From an uncultured Prevotellaceae bacterium (GTDB lineage Bacteria > Bacteroidota > Bacteroidia > Bacteroidales > Bacteroidaceae), in assembly GCA_902762565.1 (NCBI GenBank), contig CACWOS010000036.1, positions 1 to 64,000 of the forward strand: 64,000 nucleotides of DNA, in the 5' to 3' direction. The notes under the pieces are model-generated. The model saw nothing but the letters and a program-made list of their open reading frames with translations. It did not search any database and was not told where the DNA came from. The position numbers and the translations under genes were made by a program. Of this stretch, positions 44,306 to 51,892 are shown piece after piece; the first letter of the stretch is position 1, and every line of letters starts with the position of its first letter.

Positions 44306-44337
44306 GCAAAGTTACAAAAATTATTTATAATTTGCAA
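44306..44337 (-). promoter_or_regulatory. Promoter of the M20 deacylase gene
   Basis: Minus-strand TTG (44335-44337), a 20-base spacer and TAACTTTGC (44306-44314), seven bases before the ATG. Confidence 0.7.
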
Positions 44338-44358
44338 TTATAATTCGCATTTATTTTG

Positions 44359-44367
44359 TATCTTTGC
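44359..44367 (+). promoter_or_regulatory. -7 box of the acyl-CoA ligase promoter
   Basis: TATCTTTGC, 24 bases before ATG 44392 and divergent from the M20 gene promoter. Confidence 0.55.
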
Positions 44368-44391
44368 AGCCAATAAACCAAAAGAGCGCTT

Positions 44392-46200
44392 ATGCAGACG
44401 AATTATCACATGTCAGTGCTGGTGCACGAACAGGCCAAGAAGTATGGTGACCGCGAGATGCTGATTTATCAGGATTTCGGTGGTAAGGAATGGAAGTCGT
44501 TGTCATGGAATCAGGTGTCGCAGACCGTCAAGCAGGTCAGCAACGCCCTGCTGAATCTGGGTGTGAAGGTGCAGGAGAACATCGGTATCTTCTCGCAGAA
44601 CTCAGTGCAGTACATCGAGTGTGACTTCGGTGCCTGGGGCATTCGTGCCGTGACCATCCCGTTCTATGCCACCTCGTCGGAGCAGCAGATACAGTTTATG
44701 GTCAACGATGCCAAGGTTCGTTATCTTTTTGTTGGTGAACAGGACCAGTACGACAAGGCGCGCCGCATCTTTACGCTTTGTCCGACGCTGGAGCGTATCA
44801 TTGTGTTTGATCCACAGGTGCATATCTCTACACACGACCCCAATGCCGTGTACTTCAGCGACTTCCTGAAGCTGGGAGAGAACTTGCCTCGACAGATAGA
44901 GGTGGAGAAGTTGCAGAAAGAGGCTTCGTTCGACGACATCGCCAACATCCTCTATACTAGTGGTACGACGGGCGATTCAAAAGGTGTCATCCTAACCCAC
45001 GGCCAGTACAATGCCGCCATGGTGGCCAACAGCAAGTGTGTGCCAGTGACGGACAAAGACCGCATCATGAATTTCCTGCCCTATACGCATATCTTTGAGC
45101 GTGGTTGGGCCATCCTGTGTATGTATGCCGGTGCGACGATGATAGTCAATACCTATCCGCAGCAGGTGCAGCAGTCGATGCGAGAGACGCATCCCACCTG
45201 TATGTCGGCTGTTCCCCGTTTTTGGGAGAAGGTGTATATGGGCGTGATGGACAAGATAGACCATGCCAGTGCCGTACAGCGTAAGATGTTCAAGCATGCA
45301 CTGGCTGTTGGCCGTAAGCATAATATCGAATATCTCAGTCTGGGCAAGAAACCGCCTCTGACGCTTCACATGGAGTATGAGATGCTAAATCGTACCGTCT
45401 TTTCCCTTGTTCGTAAGGAGTTAGGTCTGGAGAATGCGCATTTCTTCCCAACGGCAGGTGCTGCTGTCAGCCCTTATGTCGAAGAATTCGTCCATTCCAT
45501 CGGTATTAACATGATTGTTGGCTATGGCTTGACGGAGTCGTTGGCAACCGTGAGTTGCGACCATTTAGGCGATCCTTACACGGTGGGTAGCGTTGGTATC
45601 CCCATCGAAGGTATCAGCATTAAGGTGAGCGAAGAGGGCGAAATCCTGTTGAAGGGTCCGACGATAACTTGTGGCTATTACAATCGTGAAGACCTGACGA
45701 AGGCAGCCTTTACGGAAGACGGCTATTTCAAAACGGGTGATGCAGGCTACTTGAAGGATGGTGAACTGTTCCTGAAGGAACGTATCAAGGACCTCTTCAA
45801 GACGTCGAACGGTAAGTATATCGCACCGCAGATGATAGAATCGAAGCTCTTGGTAGACAAATATATCGATCAAATCGCTATTATTGCCGACCAGCGGAAA
45901 TTCGTCTCAGCGCTGATCATTCCTGTCTATAGCCTGTTGGAAGAGTACGCCCGAGACCACCAGATAGCTTTTGAGACACGTGAGCAGCTATGCCGTGATC
46001 CGCGAATCATTGAGATGATGCATGATCGTATCGATACGTTGCAGCAACAGTTGGCGCACTATGAACAAGTGAAGCGCTTCACCTTGTTGCCACACCATTT
46101 GTCAATGGAGAAAGGTGAACTCACCAATACGTTGAAAATCCGCCGTAAAGTACTGAACGAGAATTATAAGGCGGAGATTGAAGCCATGTACGCAGAATAA
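44392..46200 (+). CDS. Long-chain fatty acid--CoA ligase
   Basis: A 602-residue adenylate-forming enzyme of the FadD15-like subgroup. It has YTSGTTGDSKGVILTHGQY, HIFERGW, YGLTESLATVS, KTGDAGYLKDGELFLKERIK and the C-terminal KGELTNTLKIRRK with the catalytic lysine. It activates fatty acids for lipid synthesis or turnover. prfB follows 2 bases later. Confidence 0.92.
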   Translation: MQTNYHMSVLVHEQAKKYGDREMLIYQDFGGKEWKSLSWNQVSQTVKQVSNALLNLGVKVQENIGIFSQNSVQYIECDFGAWGIRAVTIPFYATSSEQQIQFMVNDAKVRYLFVGEQDQYDKARRIFTLCPTLERIIVFDPQVHISTHDPNAVYFSDFLKLGENLPRQIEVEKLQKEASFDDIANILYTSGTTGDSKGVILTHGQYNAAMVANSKCVPVTDKDRIMNFLPYTHIFERGWAILCMYAGATMIVNTYPQQVQQSMRETHPTCMSAVPRFWEKVYMGVMDKIDHASAVQRKMFKHALAVGRKHNIEYLSLGKKPPLTLHMEYEMLNRTVFSLVRKELGLENAHFFPTAGAAVSPYVEEFVHSIGINMIVGYGLTESLATVSCDHLGDPYTVGSVGIPIEGISIKVSEEGEILLKGPTITCGYYNREDLTKAAFTEDGYFKTGDAGYLKDGELFLKERIKDLFKTSNGKYIAPQMIESKLLVDKYIDQIAIIADQRKFVSALIIPVYSLLEEYARDHQIAFETREQLCRDPRIIEMMHDRIDTLQQQLAHYEQVKRFTLLPHHLSMEKGELTNTLKIRRKVLNENYKAEIEAMYAE

Positions 46201-46202
46201 TT

Positions 46203-47324
46203 ATGATAACACAAGATCAGTTAAAAGATGTGCTTGACCGTGCTGATGCGCTGTACAAGTATTTAAAGATAGACGAGAAGAAGATGGAGTACGAGGAAGA
46301 GGATCTTCGTACGCAGGCTCCTGACTTCTGGGAGGACCAGAAGCGGGCAGAGGAGCAAATGAAAAAGGTGAAAGGCATCAAGAAATGGCTGGATGGCTAT
46401 CAGGCTGTGCGTACCGCTGCTGATGAGTTGCAGCTGGCCTTCGACTTCTATAAAGAGGAGATGGTGACTGAGCAGGAGGTGGACCATGATTATCTAGTTT
46501 GTCTAGATCTTCTAGAATCTCTAGAACTAAAGAACATGCTCCGCCAGAAGGAGGATCCGATGGAGTGTGTACTCAAGATCAACAGCGGCGCTGGTGGTAC
46601 TGAGGCTCAGGACTGGGCACAGATGCTGATGCGTATGTACCAGCGCTGGGCTGAGGCTCACGACTATAAGGTCAGCATTGCCAACCTGCAGGACGGTGAT
46701 GAGGCCGGCATCAAGAGTGTCACCATGCAGATAGAGGGTGGTGAGTATGCCTACGGTTATCTGAAATCAGAAAATGGTGTGCATCGTTTGGTGCGTGTCT
46801 CTCCTTATAATGCCCAGGGCAAGCGTATGACAAGTTTTGCCTCTGTCTTTGTGTCGCCTTTGGTTGACGACACCATCGAGGTGTATGTCGACCCCGCCAA
46901 GCTGTCGTGGGACACGTTCCGTTCAAGTGGTGCTGGTGGTCAGAACGTCAACAAGGTGGAGTCGGGTGTCCGTCTGCGCTATTGGTATACCGACCCAGAT
47001 ACGGGTGAGGAGGAGGAAATCCTCATTGAGAATACTGAGACGCGCGACCAGCCTAAGAATAAGGAGCGTGCGATGGCTTTGCTCCGCTCACAGCTCTACG
47101 ACCGCGCCATGCAGAAGCGCCTGGAGGCTCAGGCCAAGATAGAAGCTGGCAAGAAGAAGATAGAGTGGGGCAGCCAAATCCGCTCGTATGTCTTCGATGA
47201 CCGTCGTGTGAAAGACCACCGTACCAACTACCAGACCAGCGACGTGGATGGCGTGATGGACGGTAAAATCGACGATTTCATCAAGGCATACCTCATGGAA
47301 TTCCCCGTTAACGATGAAGATTAA
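46203..47324 (+). CDS. prfB: Peptide chain release factor 2
   Basis: A 373-residue RF2 with the GGQ catalytic motif in SSGAGGQNVNKVES and the codon-recognition loop HRLVRVSPYNAQGKR (SPY in place of the E. coli SPF). The reading frame is continuous from the start: the in-frame UGA and CUU slip site that autoregulates prfB in many bacteria is absent at the usual place (ALYKYLKID). Codons for residues 97-110 are unusually rich in CTA/TCT within a TCTAGA repeat (46492-46529), though the protein length there looks normal. Confidence 0.96.
   Translation: MITQDQLKDVLDRADALYKYLKIDEKKMEYEEEDLRTQAPDFWEDQKRAEEQMKKVKGIKKWLDGYQAVRTAADELQLAFDFYKEEMVTEQEVDHDYLVCLDLLESLELKNMLRQKEDPMECVLKINSGAGGTEAQDWAQMLMRMYQRWAEAHDYKVSIANLQDGDEAGIKSVTMQIEGGEYAYGYLKSENGVHRLVRVSPYNAQGKRMTSFASVFVSPLVDDTIEVYVDPAKLSWDTFRSSGAGGQNVNKVESGVRLRYWYTDPDTGEEEEILIENTETRDQPKNKERAMALLRSQLYDRAMQKRLEAQAKIEAGKKKIEWGSQIRSYVFDDRRVKDHRTNYQTSDVDGVMDGKIDDFIKAYLMEFPVNDED
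46492..46529. repeat. TCTAGA-rich tract inside prfB
   Basis: TATCTAG, GTCTAGA, TTCTAGA, CTCTAGA in close succession, the same motif as in the helicase gene (36636-36702). It encodes LVCLDLLESLELKN. Confidence 0.75.
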
Positions 47325-47349
47325 ACATTAAACGTTAAATATTACAATT

Positions 47350-47496
47350 ATGAGCAAGAACAAACACAATGCAAAGCGTGAGGCTTATGCCAAGAAACAG
47401 GAAGAACAAGGCAAGAAAGTGGTAGCTTGGATTTTCGGTGTACTCATCGTGTTGGCTATCGTTTACATGATTTGGACTTTCTCAATGATGGCATAA
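47350..47496 (+). CDS. 48-residue single-pass membrane protein
   Basis: MSKNKHNAKREAYAKKQEEQ at the start is a highly charged cytoplasmic segment. It is followed by one membrane helix (about 24-44, VVAWIFGVLIVLAIVYMIW) and a four-residue end. Its stop overlaps the ATG of the CYTH gene (TAATG), which strongly supports translation. Function unknown. Confidence 0.8.
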   Translation: MSKNKHNAKREAYAKKQEEQGKKVVAWIFGVLIVLAIVYMIWTFSMMA

Positions 47497-47981
47497 TGGC
47501 ACTCGAGATTGAACGCAAATTCCTCGTGCTTGACGACTCGTACAAGCACGAGGCTTTTTCTAAAAGCCACATTGTGCAGGGTTATATCTGCAAAGAACGT
47601 GGTAAGACAGTACGTGTCCGTATTCGTGATAACCAGGGATTCATTACCATCAAAGGACCTTCGAACCAAGGGGGTATCGTCCGTTATGAATTCGAACAGG
47701 AAATACCTTTGGCTGATGCTAAGGAGTTGATGAAACTCTGTGAACCGGGCATCATCGATAAGACACGATGGCTCGTAAAAATCGACGAACACACCTTTGA
47801 AGTCGACGAATTCCATGGTGACCATCAAAATTTGGTAATTGCTGAGGTAGAGTTAAAAGATATTAACGAAAGTCCAAAAATTCCCCATTTCATCGGGAAA
47901 GAAGTGACAGGAATTCGTTGCTATTATAACAGCCAATTACAGACTTTTGCTTATCGGAATGATCCGTCTTTTAACGGATAA
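47496..47981 (+). CDS. CYTH-domain protein
   Basis: A 161-residue triphosphate tunnel metalloenzyme-fold protein. It has the signature EIERKFLV at residues 3-10 and alternating acidic/basic strands (TVRVRIRDNQGFITIKG; VRYEFEQEIPL; FEVDEFHGDHQNLVIAEVEL). Members hydrolyse inorganic triphosphate or related substrates; which applies here is unknown. The start is ATG 47496, giving the motif at the N-terminus. Confidence 0.93.
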   Translation: MALEIERKFLVLDDSYKHEAFSKSHIVQGYICKERGKTVRVRIRDNQGFITIKGPSNQGGIVRYEFEQEIPLADAKELMKLCEPGIIDKTRWLVKIDEHTFEVDEFHGDHQNLVIAEVELKDINESPKIPHFIGKEVTGIRCYYNSQLQTFAYRNDPSFNG

Positions 47982-48031
47982 AAGCCTTGTGTATAATTAG
48001 TTAGACAAGACGCTTTAATGTTGTTGTGAGT

Positions 48032-48062
48032 AAGAGCTTGTTCGTTAAACGGACAGGCTTTT
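48032..48062 (+). terminator. Terminator after the CYTH gene
   Basis: Stem GCTTGTTCG (48036-48044) with CGGACAGGC (48050-48058), two G-T pairs, loop TTAAA and a T tail. It closes the fadD-prfB-CYTH unit and isolates the fimbrial operon. Confidence 0.6.
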
Positions 48063-48117
48063 GCTATTTGTCTTATTTAATATTTTTAAGACTTCTAATT
48101 GATTTATATCAAGAATA

Positions 48118-48125
48118 CCCCCCCC
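48118..48125. repeat. Run of eight C upstream of the fimbrial operon
   Basis: A C8 homopolymer in otherwise AT-rich DNA, about 26 bases upstream of the -33 box of the fimbrial promoter. Confidence 0.9.
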
Positions 48126-48150
48126 TAAATATAAAATAATGTTAAGAAAC

Positions 48151-48182
48151 TTGGAATTGTCGAATATTTTTGTGATATTTGC
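48151..48182 (+). promoter_or_regulatory. Promoter of the fimbrial operon
   Basis: TTG (48151-48153), a 20-base spacer and GATATTTGC (48174-48182), one mismatch from TAnnTTTGC. The leader to the ATG at 48260 is about 70 bases, longer than most here. Confidence 0.6.
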
Positions 48183-48259
48183 AGTTGAATTTAATAATAA
48201 CAAGCGCGTAAACGCCTAAAATTAGTAAAACGGCCTTAATCACTGGGCTAATACAAGAG

Positions 48260-49801
48260 ATGATGATGAAAAGACAGACCGCTATAGGTGTAGTACTTCT
48301 GCTTTTAATGCTGACGCAGCAGATGTTTGCTCAAAAGGTGACTTTGAGCAATAACTTGCTTTATGACGCTACACTGACTCCCAACCTTCGTCTTGGTGTC
48401 CGTTTGTCGCCTCATTGGTCGATGGGCGTGACGGGAGGCTATCGTCCTTGGCCTACAAGCGACGAGAAGTCTACGAAGTGGAAGCACTTGCTGGTTTCGC
48501 CCGATCTGCGTTATTGGACTGATTCAGTGAATGTCCATCATTTCTTTGGCATTAATCCTGTCTATGTCCATTACAACATATCAGGCATCCGACTGCCCTT
48601 CAATCTGTATCAGTTAGACAAGAACCAACGCTATCAGGGCGACTTCTTTGGCTTGGGTGCTTTCTACGGCTATTCGTGGCCGTTGGGTCGCCATTGGAAT
48701 TTCGAGGCAGCTATTGGTGCTGTAGTGGGCTATACTAAGTTTGACAAGTATCAGTGTGGCCATTGTGGTACGAAGCTGGGTGACGACAAAAAGGTCTTGG
48801 TACTTCCTCAGGCAGCGCTGAATATCGTTTATAACATTCCTGGTCGTCCACGTAAGGTGAAGGAAGAGATCATTCAGCCGGTCATGCCTCAACAGCCTGA
48901 GATGGTTACTGCCAAGATTGAGCAGAAAGTGTTTAAGCCCGCCATTTCTCCGGTTCCCGACTTTACGGGCCGTGCCGGTCAGTTGCAGAAGGAAAATCCT
49001 GTGCTGGCACATATCTCAGCCTACAAACCCTACGATCGTACCCGCATTCTTCGTAAGGAGAAGGATGCCCTCTATGTACACTTCGTGTTGGGTAAGAGTG
49101 TTCTTGACAATAGCTTCCGTGAGAATCGTGTGACGCTCGACCGCATCGTCGATATCACCCGTCAGATTATGGCCGACAGCACCAGTAGCGTGAAGAAGAT
49201 CCAGGTTGTCGGTCTGGCCTCTGTCGAGGGCAAGATTGCCACTAATGAGAAACTGGCTCAGAATCGTGCTCTGGCTCTACAGCATTATATACAGCAACAG
49301 GTCAATGTGCCCGACTCGATGTTTGACACCGTGGGTGGCGGAGAGGCCTGGGCCGAGTTCCGCGACCAGTTGAACGACGAGGTGCTTGCTGGCAATACCA
49401 GTCTGCAGGCTGCCATCGATATCATTGACAGCGAGAGTGACCTGAATGTCCGTGAGCGCAAGTTGCGCCAGTTGGATAAGGGCCGCATTTGGCAGTATAT
49501 CGAGCAGAATATCCTGAAAGACCAGCGTAACTCTGGTTATATCCGCATCTATTACGACTACGTGCCCGACCAGGCTGCTGCCACCATCAACGAGGCTAGC
49601 CAGCTACTCGCTGCCGGTCGTTACCAGGATGCCTTATCGAAGTTGAACACCGTCCGCAATGACGAACGTGCTCAGAACGCTCTAGGGGTCGCTCTCTGGC
49701 AGACAGGCCAGAAAGAAGAAGCCCTCCGCTGTTTCCGTCGTGCTGCCGCGCAAGGCAATGCCGATGCCAAGGAGAATCTCAGACAATTAGGAAATCAATA
49801 A
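48260..49801 (+). CDS. DUF3575 / OmpA-like protein at the head of the fimbrial operon
   Basis: A 513-residue exported protein: signal peptide (1-25, ending FAQ), DUF3575 outer-membrane-barrel-like domain (about 26-195) including a CGHCG pair (Cys166, Cys169), proline-rich linker (200-235), OmpA-like C-terminal domain (about 275-440, VHFVLGKSVLDNSFRENRVTL; QVVGLASVEGK) and two terminal TPR-like helices (455-510). DUF3575 proteins commonly accompany Mfa/Fim fimbrial genes and may tie fimbriae to the outer membrane or wall. Confidence 0.85.
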   Translation: MMMKRQTAIGVVLLLLMLTQQMFAQKVTLSNNLLYDATLTPNLRLGVRLSPHWSMGVTGGYRPWPTSDEKSTKWKHLLVSPDLRYWTDSVNVHHFFGINPVYVHYNISGIRLPFNLYQLDKNQRYQGDFFGLGAFYGYSWPLGRHWNFEAAIGAVVGYTKFDKYQCGHCGTKLGDDKKVLVLPQAALNIVYNIPGRPRKVKEEIIQPVMPQQPEMVTAKIEQKVFKPAISPVPDFTGRAGQLQKENPVLAHISAYKPYDRTRILRKEKDALYVHFVLGKSVLDNSFRENRVTLDRIVDITRQIMADSTSSVKKIQVVGLASVEGKIATNEKLAQNRALALQHYIQQQVNVPDSMFDTVGGGEAWAEFRDQLNDEVLAGNTSLQAAIDIIDSESDLNVRERKLRQLDKGRIWQYIEQNILKDQRNSGYIRIYYDYVPDQAAATINEASQLLAAGRYQDALSKLNTVRNDERAQNALGVALWQTGQKEEALRCFRRAAAQGNADAKENLRQLGNQ

Positions 49802-49826
49802 ACAAGATAATTAAATAATTGCAATT

Positions 49827-51854
49827 ATGAATAAGATGAAAAAGTATTTATTAATGTTAGCAGCACTTTTTGTAGCAGCTATCAGCTTCACTGCTTGTAG
49901 TAGTGAAGACGACTTGGCAAATGCTGAGGAGGAGCAAGAACGAGGTGTGGTGAAGGCACAGTTCAACATCTCTATTCCTCAGACGACTCGTAGCACGACT
50001 CGTACAACGTTAGAGAGAGTTCAGTTTACGGAGGATATTCATGAGTTTCTCGGTATTCGGAACATATACCTCCTGCCTTTCAAGGCATCTAGTAGTACAG
50101 CAAGTATTGATGAGGAAACTTCTAAGGGTACTGTTATGCTTCAGCAAATGATTAAACCTACGGGAGTTACCATGCAGTCAAACACCATTCCTGGCAAAAA
50201 ACTGGTAGGTACGAGTAAATCCGTGCTTTTTGGTGATGTGGAATTGACTATCGGTACCAATAGATTCCTTTTCTATGGCGAAGCTATACCCAAAGATGGG
50301 GGTAATAGTTTCTTGAATGGAAGTATAGTTGTTAAGAATGGTACAACCACGATGACAGCCCCCTCAGCTACTGCAAACATCACCCCCAATAATCTGGAGT
50401 TCTCATTGGAGCAGATTGGTAAGACAAGTGGTGACGCAACGAAGGAAGCTGCTATACTTAACTATTTGAATTCGATAGCACAGGCACAAGATGACGATAA
50501 TAACAAGTGGTCAGAAACAAATAATCTTGACCTGAGAATACTTTATAACAACTTTACAGGCATAGAATCTGGTACTCCACATAACATACAAGGTTCTTCA
50601 CTCTACTTGCAGGCAAGCATCCAAGACCTATATAAAACGATGCTTGCCAGACGGACAAATTCTTTGGCTGATGCAGTTTGCAATGCTATTGAAAATACTT
50701 CAAATGTTACTGCTTATCCTGCAGATGTGAAGTACGCTTCTACGGATCCAGAGGTTCAAAATCAGACAAAGACCGAAAATGATGTGAAGATTCCTGCTGG
50801 AACGGTGACTTTTAATAGTGCCTTGTTAGGCTATCCTGAGAACCTGCCAGATGGTGCTGCTATGATCATCTATAATGCAACCAATAGGGCGTTCTCGTAT
50901 GTCGATGATCATGAATATTCAGATGGTGCAACAACTCCAACCACTTTGGATGTCAATAGTGCGACAGATCCCGATCTTGCAGCTATCGGACGTTATGTCT
51001 ACCCCGCCAGCCTTTACTATATGGCTGAGAGCAAGATTAAAACTTCTACTCAGTCACAGGCTGCTGAATATGATGGAACTAAATCTTGGGATGATGTTCT
51101 TTTAAGCTATGACAATAGCGAAGGAAGTGATGCCATTAGTTCTACAACGCGTTCCATCGCCTTAGAAAGTCCTGTCAACTATGCTGTTGGACGGTTCGAT
51201 GTGAAAGTTGCTGCTACCAATGATGGTAATGCAACGAATCAACTTAACGATGCCAAGAATAATACCGTGAATATTTCAGACCTTGAAATAACAGGTGTGC
51301 TGGTAGGTCAGCAGCGCTGCGTAGACTGGAATTTTGAAGCAAAGGAGAACTCGCATGAGTATATTATATATGATAATGTAGAGCAGTCTTGTGGTAAGAC
51401 ATTCCCGCTTACAACGTCGAACTTTAGCAGTATTACTAATTCTTATTCAAGAGATGAAACAACGGTTACATATACACAGAACTACGATCATGTTCTTGTG
51501 TTCCCAACAAGAAAATATGTCAGCGGTCCGCAGTCATCTGGTGACGAGAAAGTGAAGGTCGTCTTGGAGTTCAGAAATAAGGGCGAAGAGTTCGTTGGCA
51601 AGGATGGAATAATACCACATAATTGCAAATTCTATCTTATAGGCGAGTTGGATATGACAAAGATCAGTGATAATAATAAAAAGATTGATTATATTTTCCA
51701 GAAGGATTATGTCACAACCGCTCATTTTACGGTGAAAAACCTGAGTAAGGCTATCAGGGCAATTCCTGACTTACGGAATCCCCAAATTGAGTTAGGTCTC
51801 TCTGTTGACCTACATTGGGAAACAGGTAACACTTTCCCAATAAATATTGAGTAA
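49827..51854 (+). CDS. Mfa1-like fimbrial subunit A
   Basis: A 675-residue lipoprotein precursor (lipobox FTAC, Cys24). Type V pilins are exported as lipoproteins, cut by an arginine-specific protease after the first strand, and polymerise by strand exchange. Arginines suited to such cutting lie in QTTRSTTRTTLER. The C-terminal part shows the Mfa1-type sequence IELGLSVDLHWETGNTFP and ends in a short beta-strand. It is about 110 residues longer than P. gingivalis Mfa1. Similarity with subunit B is greatest in the last 150 residues. Confidence 0.82.
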   Translation: MNKMKKYLLMLAALFVAAISFTACSSEDDLANAEEEQERGVVKAQFNISIPQTTRSTTRTTLERVQFTEDIHEFLGIRNIYLLPFKASSSTASIDEETSKGTVMLQQMIKPTGVTMQSNTIPGKKLVGTSKSVLFGDVELTIGTNRFLFYGEAIPKDGGNSFLNGSIVVKNGTTTMTAPSATANITPNNLEFSLEQIGKTSGDATKEAAILNYLNSIAQAQDDDNNKWSETNNLDLRILYNNFTGIESGTPHNIQGSSLYLQASIQDLYKTMLARRTNSLADAVCNAIENTSNVTAYPADVKYASTDPEVQNQTKTENDVKIPAGTVTFNSALLGYPENLPDGAAMIIYNATNRAFSYVDDHEYSDGATTPTTLDVNSATDPDLAAIGRYVYPASLYYMAESKIKTSTQSQAAEYDGTKSWDDVLLSYDNSEGSDAISSTTRSIALESPVNYAVGRFDVKVAATNDGNATNQLNDAKNNTVNISDLEITGVLVGQQRCVDWNFEAKENSHEYIIYDNVEQSCGKTFPLTTSNFSSITNSYSRDETTVTYTQNYDHVLVFPTRKYVSGPQSSGDEKVKVVLEFRNKGEEFVGKDGIIPHNCKFYLIGELDMTKISDNNKKIDYIFQKDYVTTAHFTVKNLSKAIRAIPDLRNPQIELGLSVDLHWETGNTFPINIE

Positions 51855-51892
51855 AGTTTAATAAAATTAGGAATCAATAAAAACCAAGAGAT

